Assembly (NCBI GenBank): GCA_903913285.1 | Contig: CAIWKO010000017.1 | Coordinates: 1-44,200 of the forward strand | Direction of reading: 5' to 3' | Source: an uncultured Bacteroidales bacterium | Lineage (GTDB): Bacteria; Bacteroidota; Bacteroidia; Bacteroidales; CAIWKO01 | DNA: 44,200 nucleotides | Shown here: one piece after another, positions 15,086 through 23,838 of the stretch | Layout of the letters: every line of letters starts with the position of its first letter | How positions within the stretch are numbered: the first letter of the stretch is position 1 | Position numbers and translations under genes: made by a program | The notes under the pieces: generated by a model | Databases searched by the model: none | Told to the model about the DNA's origin: nothing | Seen by the model: the letters and a program-made list of their open reading frames with translations, nothing else

Positions 15086-16618
15086 ATGAGCATTTATTCC
15101 ATTCTCACCCTTCTGTTTTTTATTTTTGCAATAATTGGCCTATGGGGGCTTTTCGCCAAAGCAGGTTATAAAGGATGGTACATTCTTATACCCTTCTATA
15201 ATTTTTATATCTGGCTAAAGATTATCAAAAAACCCATGTGGTGGTTTATTTTCATTCTGGTTCCTTTCATCAATGTTTTCACCATAATGCTGATGATAGT
15301 CGAAATCTTAAAATGTTTTAACAAAAACGGTTTGGGCGCTCAGGCATTAAGTATTATTGCACCATTTTTCTATTTACCCTATCTGGCATTTGTTTCCAAA
15401 GAAAAATATATTGACCCCGATAAACGTAAAATTGTAAAAAAATCAGCATATCGCGAATGGGCCGATGCTATTATCTTTGCTGTTATAGCAGCTACTATTA
15501 TCCGCACTTTTTTTATTGAAGCATACACCATCCCCACTTCTTCTATGGAAAAGACCTTGCTGGTAGGTGATTATCTTTTTGTAGATAAGATTAGTTTTGG
15601 TCCGCGTATCCCGATGACACCACTGTCGTTTCCGTTTGCACATCATACCTTACCCATGACCGAGAACACCAAATCATATCTGGAATGGATAAAACTCAAC
15701 TATTACCGTTTTCCTGGTTTAACAACCATCAAGAATAACGATGTGGTTGTTTTCAATTATCCTGATGGTGATACAGTGGCTCTGAACATGCAAAACCGGA
15801 GCTATTATTCTATTGTTCGCGAAGTAGGACACAATGAAGTATGGCGCAACAAACGTCAGTTCGGTGATATCATTGCACGTCCGGTTGATAAACGTGAAAA
15901 TTATATCAAACGGTGCATTGGCATTCCGGGAGACACCTTGCAGATCAAAAATCAAATCGTTTATATCAATGGGAAACCTTTACCTGAGGTTGGAGATAAA
16001 GAATTCAAGTATATAGTTCAAACGTCCGACTCTGCTCCGGTTGCTCAAAAAATGCTTGATAAGTTTGACGTAACCGAGGATGTAACGCAGATCGATTACG
16101 ACAAATATGTTATCACCCTTACCAAAGAAACTGCCGAGAGTGTAAAACTTCTCAGAAATGTGGTTAAGGTCGAAAAAGTAATTTATCCAAAAGGCGAATG
16201 GGCAAACTACACTTTTCCTTTCGATTCGAATTATCGCTGGAACGAAGATAACTACGGACCTATATACATACCCAAAGCAGGTGTAACCATTCCTATTAGC
16301 ATCAAAAACATAAGCATCTACAGACGTTGCATTGAGATCTATGAACACAACGATGTTAAAGTAACCAACGGAAAGATATTCATCAATGGGAAAGAAGCAA
16401 CTACCTATACATTTAAACTTGGCTACTACTGGATGATGGGCGATAACCGTCACAATTCTGCCGATTCACGTTTCTGGGGTTTTGTTCCCATCGACCATAT
16501 TGTGGGTAAAGCAAAATTCGTTTGGCTATCGATAGCTCAACCAAACCCGAAATCACCCACACAAAAAAGCTTCTTCCAACGATTACGCTGGAACAAAATG
16601 TTCCGTTTGATTCGTTAG
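15086..16618 (+). CDS. lepB: Signal peptidase I, with long membrane N-terminus
   Basis: This 510-residue S26 family peptidase removes signal peptides from secreted proteins at the inner membrane. The catalytic Ser153 is in IPTSSMEKTLLVGD and the Lys275 base is in NYIKRCIGIPGD. The C-terminal box is GDNRHNSADSRFWGFVP. Before the usual anchor helix (about 126-143) there is a ~110-residue N-terminal part with three hydrophobic helices (DUF5684-like), and the catalytic part has a large insertion, which is common in Bacteroidota. A good hairpin terminator follows. Several signal-peptide and lipoprotein products in this window are possible clients. Confidence 0.94.
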   Translation: MSIYSILTLLFFIFAIIGLWGLFAKAGYKGWYILIPFYNFYIWLKIIKKPMWWFIFILVPFINVFTIMLMIVEILKCFNKNGLGAQALSIIAPFFYLPYLAFVSKEKYIDPDKRKIVKKSAYREWADAIIFAVIAATIIRTFFIEAYTIPTSSMEKTLLVGDYLFVDKISFGPRIPMTPLSFPFAHHTLPMTENTKSYLEWIKLNYYRFPGLTTIKNNDVVVFNYPDGDTVALNMQNRSYYSIVREVGHNEVWRNKRQFGDIIARPVDKRENYIKRCIGIPGDTLQIKNQIVYINGKPLPEVGDKEFKYIVQTSDSAPVAQKMLDKFDVTEDVTQIDYDKYVITLTKETAESVKLLRNVVKVEKVIYPKGEWANYTFPFDSNYRWNEDNYGPIYIPKAGVTIPISIKNISIYRRCIEIYEHNDVKVTNGKIFINGKEATTYTFKLGYYWMMGDNRHNSADSRFWGFVPIDHIVGKAKFVWLSIAQPNPKSPTQKSFFQRLRWNKMFRLIR

Positions 16619-16640
16619 GTGAACGGTAAAATTATTAGCG

Positions 16641-16675
16641 AAGGCTTGGACGAAAGTTCAGGCCTTTTTCTTTTT
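16641..16675 (+). terminator. Rho-independent terminator after lepB
   Basis: AAGGCTTGGA (16641-16650) pairs with TTCAGGCCTT (16657-16666) over 10 bp with two G-U pairs and a CGAAAG loop, followed by T5-C-T5. It lies between convergent lepB and the EamA gene and could serve both. Confidence 0.88.
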
Positions 16676-16693
16676 ACTTTAATGAACTCGCTG

Positions 16694-17548
16694 CTAAAAT
16701 CCGATTCCTGAAATCAAAACGATTGAAATTACAGCCAGCAATATCCCCAGAATATTAATAGTTGATAGTTTTTCCCGGTAAAACAAAAAGCCAATAAGGG
16801 CAGCAATTACAACAATGCTCATATTAAACAAAGGCACAAAAACAGAAACATCGAAATATCGCATTCCTACCAGAAAAAAATAGGTTGAATACCAATTCAG
16901 CAGCCCAAGAATTATTCCTGCTATGATGCTTCTTAACATTACTTTTTTCTTTTTGACCAATATCTGCATCGCAACAATAATTAAACCCAAAACAAGCGAA
17001 ATAAAAAAAGCAATTGTCAGATAGTTGGTATAATCATCCTTAACAAAATGGCCTTGCACAATCTTGAATAAACTATCGTTACATCCGTTTCCGATAAAGA
17101 GCAACAAGGGTAAAATAAAATAGCGCATCTGAGCTTTTTGCGCTGTTGTTCGCATCAGAGTCATATAAAAAGCTGCCAACGCCAATACAATACCTGTAAT
17201 ACGCATCCAGGTGGCTACTTCGTGAAACATCAAAAAACCAAACAACACAGGAATAACAACCGACATCTTGCCCGAAACACTGGTGATAGCTATCCCTACC
17301 TTTTGGGTGGAGACAGCATATACAATAAACGTTACCAGCAATAATACCCCCGAAATAACAGCATATAATATCCAGGGTTTATCGAGAGTCTGGTGAAAGC
17401 CGATAGGAGCCGAAAAATATCCAGCCAGTGTTGCAACGAGATAATTCACGGTGATGGCCTGTGCAATATCGATGCGAAAATGCCCGAAGAACTTAAAAAG
17501 GACAAAAATAATAGTCGACGTGATTATGGCAAGAATCAGGTATTCCAT
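16694..17548 (-). CDS. EamA/DMT-family transporter
   Basis: This 284-residue protein has about ten transmembrane helices arranged as two EamA halves (about 1-135 and 145-284), the pattern of the drug/metabolite transporter superfamily. The first half ends with the AFYMTLMRTT loop and the second with the YREKLSTINILGILLAVISIVLI block typical of the family. The substrate is unknown. A perfect -7 box at 17575-17582 is 27 bp upstream of the ATG. It is monocistronic and convergent with lepB. Confidence 0.85.
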   Translation of the reverse strand: MEYLILAIITSTIIFVLFKFFGHFRIDIAQAITVNYLVATLAGYFSAPIGFHQTLDKPWILYAVISGVLLLVTFIVYAVSTQKVGIAITSVSGKMSVVIPVLFGFLMFHEVATWMRITGIVLALAAFYMTLMRTTAQKAQMRYFILPLLLFIGNGCNDSLFKIVQGHFVKDDYTNYLTIAFFISLVLGLIIVAMQILVKKKKVMLRSIIAGIILGLLNWYSTYFFLVGMRYFDVSVFVPLFNMSIVVIAALIGFLFYREKLSTINILGILLAVISIVLISGIGF

Positions 17549-17574
17549 CGAAAAAGATTTAACGCAAAAGTAAA

Positions 17575-17582
17575 GTTTTATA
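17575..17582 (-). promoter_or_regulatory. -7 promoter box TACTTTTG (EamA transporter)
   Basis: This is a perfect TAnnTTTG on the minus strand, 27 bp before the start codon. Confidence 0.6.
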
Positions 17583-17637
17583 AACGTTTAACTGCTATGA
17601 TTTTTTATGAATAGGCTTGGATAATTACAAATTATCG

Positions 17638-17645
17638 TATCTTTG
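17638..17645 (+). promoter_or_regulatory. -7 promoter box TATCTTTG (tRNA-Leu)
   Basis: This is a perfect TAnnTTTG with a TTGG at 17617-17620 at -33-like spacing. It puts the transcript start a few bases before the tRNA 5' end at 17656. Confidence 0.75.
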
Positions 17646-17655
17646 CACCCGCATT

Positions 17656-17737
17656 GCGGATGTGGCGTAATTGGTAGCCGCGCCAGACTTAGGATCTGGT
17701 GCCGAGAGGCGTGGGGGTTCGAGTCCCTTCATCCGCA
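17656..17737 (+). tRNA. tRNA-Leu (anticodon UAG)
   Basis: This is an 82-nt class II tRNA. The acceptor stem GCGGATG pairs with CATCCGC, with discriminator A. The D arm includes AATTGGTAG. The anticodon stem CAGA/TCTG holds the loop CTTAGGA with anticodon TAG, which reads CUA-type Leu codons. A long variable arm (TGCCGAGAGGCGT) and a T loop GTTCGAGTC follow. The CCA end is not encoded. Confidence 0.97.
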
Positions 17738-17753
17738 CAAATTAGGATGAATT

Positions 17754-17818
17754 TGACAGAATGATAATTTTTACGAGTCAAGAAAGGGGAATTTATCCTG
17801 TTAGCTGTCATTCTGTTC
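17754..17818. promoter_or_regulatory. Inverted repeat upstream of tig
   Basis: TGACAGAATGA-like and TCATTCTGTTCA-like arms (perfect core CAGAATGA at 17757-17764, TCATTCTG at 17808-17815) face each other across about 43 bp between the tRNA and trigger factor genes. Terminator, operator or leader structure are all possible; there is no clear T tract. Confidence 0.35.
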
Positions 17819-17901
17819 ATACTATCCATCCATAACTATTACTAACAAAATCTGAAGCTCACACGATAAAGGTGAACGATATTTATTAAAAAAGAACTAA
17901 A

Positions 17902-19299
17902 ATGATTATTACAAAAGAAAGCACCGGAGATTTAACGGCAACTATAAAGATTGAAATTGAACCGGTTGATTACCAGGACAAGGTTGATACACAATTAAAA
18001 GATTATCAGCGTAAAGCTAACATACCTGGATTTCGTCCGGGCAAAGTTCCTTTTGGCATGGTGAAAAAGATGTACGGCAAAGCCATGTTATATGAAGAAG
18101 TAAATAAAGCGTACAGCGAAGGATTGCATAAGTATATGATGGAAAGCCAAAGCGAAATTCTGGCTTCGCCCCTGCCTAATCACGAAAAGAATGAAGCTAT
18201 TGATCTGGACACTCAGACCACTTTTTCTTTTTATTTTGATATAGCATTAGCTCCAGAATTCACAGTGGACATCAGCGATAGAATTGAAGTGCCCTTGTAT
18301 AAAATTGCTGTCACCGAAGACATCATTGATAAATACCTGAACGATATCCGCAAAAGATACGGCAAACTGGAAAATGTTGAAACAATTGAAGACCACGACA
18401 TGGTTACGGGAACTTTCGAAGAGCTTGACGAAAAAGGCAATGTGAAAGAAAACGGTATCAAAAAAGACGATGCTTACCTTTACATGGAGTTTATTCAGGA
18501 TGAAACAAGCAAGAAAAAACTAATAGGACTTAAAGTTGAAGATTCAATTGAATTGGATCCTAAAAAAATTGCCCGCAGCGAACATGAAGAAGCCTATTTT
18601 TTAGGATTAAAAAAAGAACAACTGGCTGAAGTAAGTTCGAAGTTCAAATTTACCGTAAAACAGATCAACCGCTCAACCATTGCTGAAATGGATGAAGAGT
18701 TCTTTAAAAAAGTATATCCAGATAACAGCATAACCACAGTTGAACAAATGCGCGAACTCATCCGCAAACAGGCTGCCGATGGTTACCAACATGAATGTGA
18801 ACATAAATTTAAAAGCGACGTTGCCGAGTTGATACGCACAAAAACCGATATCGACTTTCCCGAAGAATTCATGAAACGCTATCTGCTCGAAACCACCGAA
18901 GATAAAAAGATCACCAAAGAACAGATCGATGCGGAATGGGACGAAACAAAAAAAGCCTTCCAATGGCAATTAATCGAAAACAAAATCGTTAAAGATAATA
19001 AGCTTGCTGTTACTCAAAATGAGGTTAAGGAATTTATTAAAAGTTACTTTATCAAAGCACAGGTTCATGAACATGAACACGATCACGAACATGAACACGA
19101 ACATCACCACGAAGAAGATGATGCCCGTTTTGATAAGATAGCCGAAACGATCATGGAAAATGAAGAAGAAACCAAGAAAATAACCGAAAAACTGTTTGAC
19201 GACAAACTCTTTGATTTTTTCAAAACAAAGCTCAATGTGAAAGAAAAAGAAGTTACCTACGATGATTTCGTAAAATTAATATCAATTCAAAAACAATAA
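17902..19299 (+). CDS. tig: Trigger factor, with His-rich tail segment
   Basis: This 465-residue ribosome-associated chaperone has the ribosome-binding motif region GFRPGKVP (residues 43-50) in the N-terminal domain. The middle domain lies where the FKBP-type prolyl isomerase sits but lacks its usual aromatic/GxG residues, so isomerase activity is doubtful. The C-terminal helical domain carries an unusual His/Glu/Asp-rich segment at 389-407 with nine His, which could bind metal or be an unstructured linker. It is followed 3 bp later by clpP, the usual tig-clpP-clpX order. The clear promoter was not found; an inverted repeat lies upstream. Confidence 0.93.
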   Translation: MIITKESTGDLTATIKIEIEPVDYQDKVDTQLKDYQRKANIPGFRPGKVPFGMVKKMYGKAMLYEEVNKAYSEGLHKYMMESQSEILASPLPNHEKNEAIDLDTQTTFSFYFDIALAPEFTVDISDRIEVPLYKIAVTEDIIDKYLNDIRKRYGKLENVETIEDHDMVTGTFEELDEKGNVKENGIKKDDAYLYMEFIQDETSKKKLIGLKVEDSIELDPKKIARSEHEEAYFLGLKKEQLAEVSSKFKFTVKQINRSTIAEMDEEFFKKVYPDNSITTVEQMRELIRKQAADGYQHECEHKFKSDVAELIRTKTDIDFPEEFMKRYLLETTEDKKITKEQIDAEWDETKKAFQWQLIENKIVKDNKLAVTQNEVKEFIKSYFIKAQVHEHEHDHEHEHEHHHEEDDARFDKIAETIMENEEETKKITEKLFDDKLFDFFKTKLNVKEKEVTYDDFVKLISIQKQ

Positions 19300-19302
19300 A
19301 CC

Positions 19303-19974
19303 ATGAACTCCAGTAAAGAATTTCGCAATTATGCCACACACCATTTGGGCATTTCGAGTTCGCGCCTCGATAAATTCAGCGCTGCACAAGACATGACACG
19401 AACCATTATCGAGGAACGTCAGGTGAACTTCCGCGAAGTTGACGTGTTTTCGCGTTTGATGATGGATCGTATCATTTTTCTGGGTACTCCGATTGATGAT
19501 TATATAGCCAACATTATTCAGGCGCAGTTGCTGTTTCTGGAGTCGGTTGATGCTAAAAAAGATATACAGATATACCTGAACACCCCCGGAGGTTCGGTTT
19601 ATGCCGGTTTGGGTATTTATGATACCATGCAGTACATTACTTCTGATGTTGCCACTATCTGTACAGGAATGGCCGCTTCGATGGGCGCTATACTTTTATG
19701 TGCAGGCGTTAACGGAAAACGTACAGCATTGAAACATTCTCGGGTTTTAATTCATCAGCCTATGGGAGGCGCTGAAGGACAGGCTTCGGATATCGAGATC
19801 ACCGCCCGCGAAATTCAAAAGCTAAAAAAAGAACTTTACGATATTATAGCTCATCATTCCGGACAAACTTACGAGAAAGTTTGGAAAGATGCCGACCGCG
19901 ATTACTGGATGACAGCGGAAGAAGCAAAAAAATACGGCATGATTGACGAAGTGCTGCAGAAACCAAAAAAATAA
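19303..19974 (+). CDS. clpP: ATP-dependent Clp protease, proteolytic subunit
   Basis: This 223-residue serine peptidase forms the tetradecameric Clp chamber. The catalytic Ser126 is in GMAASMGAILL, His151 is in HSRVLIHQPMGG, and the Asp lies in the DADRDYWMTAEEA region near 200. The N-terminus is about 30 residues longer than E. coli ClpP, so an internal start such as Met31 (MTRTIIEERQ) or processing is possible. It lies between tig and clpX with gaps of 3 and 6 bp, so the three are an operon. Confidence 0.96.
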   Translation: MNSSKEFRNYATHHLGISSSRLDKFSAAQDMTRTIIEERQVNFREVDVFSRLMMDRIIFLGTPIDDYIANIIQAQLLFLESVDAKKDIQIYLNTPGGSVYAGLGIYDTMQYITSDVATICTGMAASMGAILLCAGVNGKRTALKHSRVLIHQPMGGAEGQASDIEITAREIQKLKKELYDIIAHHSGQTYEKVWKDADRDYWMTAEEAKKYGMIDEVLQKPKK

Positions 19975-19980
19975 ACAACA

Positions 19981-21222
19981 ATGGCTAAAGATCAGGAAAA
20001 ATGTTCGTTTTGCGGTAAAAAGAAATCAGACGTAACCCTGCTTATTGCCGGGCTCGATGCTCATATTTGCGATGCCTGCGTTGAACAGGCCGAAACAATT
20101 CTGAAAGAAGAGCTTGGTGCACTCAGAAAAAACGTTGATACCAGCATATTCGAACTACTGAAACCTGTCGACATTAAAAAACATTTAGACCAATACGTTA
20201 TCGGGCAGGACGACGCCAAAAAAGTGCTGGCCGTTGCGGTGTATAACCACTACAAACGCATCAGCCAAAAGCCTGCAAAAAAAAACAGCGATGATGTGGA
20301 GATCGAAAAATCGAACATCATACTGGTGGGCGAAACCGGCACGGGAAAAACCCTGCTGGCACGAACCATTGCCAGATTGCTGCATGTTCCGTTCTGCATT
20401 GCCGATGCCACTGTGTTGACCGAAGCCGGCTATGTGGGCGAAGATGTGGAAAGCGTTTTAACCCGCCTGCTGCAGGTGGCCGACTATAACGTGGAAGCCG
20501 CCGAAAAAGGCATCGTCTTTATCGACGAGATCGATAAGATAGCCCGCAAAAGCGACAACCCTTCTATCACACGCGATGTTTCGGGCGAAGGTGTTCAGCA
20601 GGCCATGCTGAAACTGCTGGAAGGCTCAATAGTGAACGTGGCGCCTCAGGGCGGACGAAAACATCCCGAGCAACGCATGATACAGATCAACACTGAAAAC
20701 ATTCTTTTTATTTGCGGTGGCGCCTTCGACGGGATCGAGAAGATCATCGGCTCGCGTTTGAAAACAAATATGATAGGCTACACTTCGGCCAACGAACGTG
20801 AAAATCTGGATCAGGACAATATGGTGCAGTATGTGGCGCCGCAAGATCTGAAATCTTTCGGTCTGATACCCGAACTGGTTGGGCGTTTGCCCATCATCAC
20901 CCACCTGAAACCGCTCAACAGCGAAACACTGAAACGCATACTCACCGAGCCGAAGAACGCCCTCACTAAGCAATACATCAAGCTGTTCGAAATGGACCAC
21001 ATCGCGCTCACTTTCGACGAGGAAGTGTTCGACCTTATCGTGAGCAAATCGATAGAATATAAACTCGGGGCACGCGGTTTGCGCACCATCATGGAAGTGA
21101 TCATGACCGATGCCATGTTCGAAATGCCCTCGGTTTTGGAAGATCAGCAACTCCACATCACCCTGAAACTGGCCGAAGAAAAAATAAACAAGATCGATCG
21201 ATCGTTGCTGATGGTGGCCTAA
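19981..21222 (+). CDS. clpX: ATP-dependent Clp protease, ATPase subunit
   Basis: This 413-residue AAA+ unfoldase selects substrates for ClpP. The N-terminal zinc domain has Cys8, Cys11, Cys30 and Cys33. Walker A is GETGTGKT (117-124), Walker B is VFIDEIDKI, and the sensor 2 box is the [14 protein letters not shown] segment. The ClpP-docking loop IGF is seen as [10 protein letters not shown]-adjacent sequence in its usual place, but I could not confirm the tripeptide. It is in the tig-clpP-clpX operon. Confidence 0.97.
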   Translation: MAKDQEKCSFCGKKKSDVTLLIAGLDAHICDACVEQAETILKEELGALRKNVDTSIFELLKPVDIKKHLDQYVIGQDDAKKVLAVAVYNHYKRISQKPAKKNSDDVEIEKSNIILVGETGTGKTLLARTIARLLHVPFCIADATVLTEAGYVGEDVESVLTRLLQVADYNVEAAEKGIVFIDEIDKIARKSDNPSITRDVSGEGVQQAMLKLLEGSIVNVAPQGGRKHPEQRMIQINTENILFICGGAFDGIEKIIGSRLKTNMIGYTSANERENLDQDNMVQYVAPQDLKSFGLIPELVGRLPIITHLKPLNSETLKRILTEPKNALTKQYIKLFEMDHIALTFDEEVFDLIVSKSIEYKLGARGLRTIMEVIMTDAMFEMPSVLEDQQLHITLKLAEEKINKIDRSLLMVA

Positions 21223-21233
21223 AGCTTCACGTT

Positions 21234-21872
21234 ATGAAAAAAACGTCTTTCTTTCTGCTTCTCGCTTCTCTGCTCCTTCTGGCTTCGTGCCGCGATATCC
21301 GTAAAGAATATTACCCGAATGGTGTATTGAAACAGGAAATTCCTTACAAGAACGGTAAGATGAACGGTCTTGCCACCTGGTATTTTCTGAACGAGCGAAA
21401 GATGATGGAATGCACTTACGTGAACGGTAGCATAGAAGGAAAGATCACGCGATGGAACGTGGGCGGATTGATAGAAAGCGAAGATATCTACAAGAACAAC
21501 CTGCGCAACGGCAAATGTATTTCGTATTACGACAACGGCAAAATTTTTATTGAAGACGAGTATGTGAACGATAAATTGAACGGCACACACATCGAGCGCC
21601 ACCAAAACGGCCTGGTAAAAGCAAAAGGACATTATAAGAACGGTTTGTACGACGGAAAATGGGAATATTACGACGACCGCGGCATTCAGGTGGGCGAAGG
21701 CAATTTTGTGAACGGCACAGGCAGCCTGAAAGGTTTCTATTGGAACGGACGCCTGAAACGCATCGAAAACTTTGTGGACAATAAAAAAGAAGGCGACGAA
21801 ATTTGGTATAAAGAAAACGGCGAAGTGGAAAAAGTGGTGAAGTATAAACAAGACAGGATAGTGGTAAATTAG
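21234..21872 (+). CDS. MORN/YwqK-repeat lipoprotein
   Basis: This 212-residue protein has a lipoprotein signal (lipobox LLASC, Cys19) and about seven repeats of the MORN-like type YYPNGVLKQE, YKNGKMNGLATWYF, YDNGKIFIEDEY. Databases often name such repeats YwqK-family antitoxin, but there is no toxin partner here and the lipobox places it in the envelope, so I do not read it as part of a toxin-antitoxin pair. It begins 11 bp after clpX and may be read through from the clp operon. Confidence 0.82.
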   Translation: MKKTSFFLLLASLLLLASCRDIRKEYYPNGVLKQEIPYKNGKMNGLATWYFLNERKMMECTYVNGSIEGKITRWNVGGLIESEDIYKNNLRNGKCISYYDNGKIFIEDEYVNDKLNGTHIERHQNGLVKAKGHYKNGLYDGKWEYYDDRGIQVGEGNFVNGTGSLKGFYWNGRLKRIENFVDNKKEGDEIWYKENGEVEKVVKYKQDRIVVN

Positions 21873-21914
21873 GCTGTGAGGTTGTGAGGCAATTAGAAAC
21901 TTAAAACAGAAAGT

Positions 21915-22442
21915 ATGATACGCGAAGACCAGATCAAAGATGAAGTGCTGAAACAAGTGGTTGGCCACATGCTGATAGCAGCCCGCACGGCTCCGAAAGG
22001 CAGGGGAATCGACAACCTGATACTAACTATTGCCGAAAAACCCGATCTGAAACGTATTGCCGACAAAATGACCGAAATAGGCGAGCGCCTGAGTGCACCC
22101 TTTTTTATGCGCGATGCGGCCAACATCATGCAGTCGGCCTATATGCTTATCTTCGCTGCCAAAATAAATTCGATAGGGATGGATTGCGGCTGGTGCGGTT
22201 TGAGCGATTGCAAACAAAAAGATATAAGCCCTAAAACACCCTGCGTTTTCAACATCACCGACCTGGGCATAGCCGTGGGTTCGGCTGTGAGCGTGGCTGC
22301 CGATCTGAAAGTTGATTGCCGCGTGTTGTATTCGGCAGGCAGGGCCGTGAAAGAAATGAATTTGCTGGGCGACGAAGCCATGGTTATACTCTGCGTTCCG
22401 CTTTCAGCTACCTCTAAAAGCCCCTTTTTCGACAGAGTTTAG
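21915..22442 (+). CDS. DUF2148 ferredoxin-like domain protein
   Basis: This 175-residue protein has the DUF2148 pattern: Cys91, Cys94, Cys99 and Cys110 (CGWCGLSDC then PC) could bind an iron-sulfur cluster. The N-terminal RTAPKGRGIDNLILTIAEKPD resembles the nitroreductase-like segment found in this family. The role is unknown; it is common in anaerobes. It follows the MORN lipoprotein by 42 bp. Downstream is the 43-bp repeat array. Confidence 0.83.
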   Translation: MIREDQIKDEVLKQVVGHMLIAARTAPKGRGIDNLILTIAEKPDLKRIADKMTEIGERLSAPFFMRDAANIMQSAYMLIFAAKINSIGMDCGWCGLSDCKQKDISPKTPCVFNITDLGIAVGSAVSVAADLKVDCRVLYSAGRAVKEMNLLGDEAMVILCVPLSATSKSPFFDRV

Positions 22443-22893
22443 AGGAAGTGAGCTAAATGTAAAAGATAAGAGTTAACTATTGCCTATTATCTTTTTGCAA
22501 GCCCGGAAACCTATCACCAAACCTTCTTTACCCTATCATAGATATCTATGAGCCTATCACCAAACCTTGTTTATCCTATCATAGATATCTATGAGCCTAT
22601 CACCAAACCTTGTTTATCCATACATAGATATCTATGAGCCTATAACCAAACCTTAGTTATTCAATTTTAGATATCGAAGAGCCTATCACCAAACCTTGTT
22701 TATCCTATCATAGAAATCTATGAGCCTATCACCAAACCTTGTTTACCCTATCATAGATATCTATGAGCCTATAACCAAACCTAATTTACCCTATTTTGGA
22801 TATCATGGCCTTTTTCAAACAACTTATTTTCAATAGAGTCAATAAACAAAAAGCCAATTATGTTAAAATAAAATAAGCAAACTATCCCTGCCC
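22443..22893. other. Gene-free region between convergent genes, mostly a 43-bp array
   Basis: The 451 bp between the DUF2148 stop and the BadF-type kinase stop hold the 43-bp tandem array (22508-22807) and about 85 bp of AT-rich DNA after it. I see no gene and no strong terminator with a T tract. Confidence 0.85.
22508..22807. repeat. 43-bp tandem array with palindromic core, seven units
   Basis: A partial first unit (22508-22549) and six full units start at 22550, 22593, 22636, 22679, 22722 and 22765, exactly 43 bp apart. Unlike the 42-bp array, nearly the whole unit is conserved. The word CCTATCACCAAACCTT(G) begins the unit, and the junction carries a perfect 16-bp palindrome TCATAGATATCTATGA in most copies. 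The centre GATATC is kept in all but the fifth full-length position (GAAATC at 22714). Units 4 and 7 are the most diverged. It is not a CRISPR, because the parts between palindromes are also repeated. Confidence 0.95.
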
Positions 22894-23730
22894 TCACTTC
22901 CCCCTGTGAAACCCCACCAAGGCTCCTATTGGTTCTTTCTGGATATCGTATATTTTCATGCCGTGCTTGGAGGCAGCGTCGGTCAAAATATCTCTAAAAT
23001 AAAAAGCCACCGAACCTGCAAAAGCCGAAGGTAGATTCTTATTGGTGAAAATAAGTTGGCTGTGGCAGGCAAAAAAGCGGTCGAAACACTTGAAAACCAT
23101 CGCGGCCATGGTTTCATCGTGCAGATTGGCTTTCAGAAACGGAACAAAAGAAGCCAGATAGGCATTGGGGCGGGCCTGATGATATAAATTGCGGAGCACA
23201 TCGTCGCGTTGCAGATTATAGTTTTCGGCAAAAGCCTTCGTGAGTTTTTCGGGCAACAAATTATAGAAATAGGCTTTCAGCAGTTCCTTTCCCAGTTGCG
23301 CACCGCTGCCTTCGTCGTCAACCATATAGCCCAGCGAGGGCGATATCCGCGTGAGGTGCCGTCCGTTATAATGCGCACACACCGAGCCTGTGCCCACGAT
23401 GCTGATATAGCCTTCTGCTTCGCCCAGCAAAGCTCTGGCAGCAGCCACCACGTCGTTCTCAACTTCAACAGCGGCTGCAGCAAAATAGTCGTGCAGACAT
23501 CGGTTCACAAAAGCAGTCTGTGCAGTTGCCGAGCATCCCGAACCGTAGAAGAAAACCTTAGTCACCGTGTCTTTACAAAACCCGAAAGTTTCGGTAAGCA
23601 CATCGCGAAACATCTTTTCGTCGCAATGATGCGGATTGAGGCCGGGGGTAGTGAACATCACCACAGTATTGTCGGGCCGGAGCAATGCCCAGTGCGTTTT
23701 GGTCGAACCGCTGTCGGCTATCAATATCAT
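22894..23730 (-). CDS. BadF/BadG-type ATPase, N-acetylglucosamine kinase-like
   Basis: This 278-residue protein of the ASKHA superfamily has an N-terminal phosphate-1 motif (ADSGSTKTHWALL, 4-16), a mid-protein GTGSVCAHY adenine/phosphate-2 segment, and GYMVDDEGSGAQLGKELL, which is typical of BadF-type and N-acetylglucosamine kinase-like members. In Bacteroidota such proteins are often annotated as GlcNAc kinases, so sugar salvage is likely but unproven. It is monocistronic and divergent from the histidine kinase gene. A near-match -7 box (TAATTTAG) lies at 23753-23760. Confidence 0.82.
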   Translation of the reverse strand: MILIADSGSTKTHWALLRPDNTVVMFTTPGLNPHHCDEKMFRDVLTETFGFCKDTVTKVFFYGSGCSATAQTAFVNRCLHDYFAAAAVEVENDVVAAARALLGEAEGYISIVGTGSVCAHYNGRHLTRISPSLGYMVDDEGSGAQLGKELLKAYFYNLLPEKLTKAFAENYNLQRDDVLRNLYHQARPNAYLASFVPFLKANLHDETMAAMVFKCFDRFFACHSQLIFTNKNLPSAFAGSVAFYFRDILTDAASKHGMKIYDIQKEPIGALVGFHRGK

Positions 23731-23814
23731 GAAACGTGTTTATTAGCGTTGGCTAAATTATAAAACAGTTTTGGTTTTTTTAGCTTCGCGGGCTTGTTTT
23801 TCTAAAAAAAATTG

Positions 23815-23822
23815 TAGGTTTG
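23815..23822 (+). promoter_or_regulatory. -7 promoter box TAGGTTTG (two-component pair)
   Basis: This is a perfect TAnnTTTG 17 bp before the histidine kinase ATG, with TTG at 23794-23796 at -33-like spacing (18 bp between). The leader is very short. Confidence 0.7.
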
Positions 23823-23838
23823 TTTCAAATATCGTTTT

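Noticed and set aside
21234-21872. Toxin-antitoxin module
   Set aside because: The YwqK name is only a repeat label; the protein is a lipoprotein and no toxin gene adjoins it.
22508-22807. CRISPR array
   Set aside because: The sequence between the palindromic parts is repeated too, so there are no unique spacers, and no cas genes are near.
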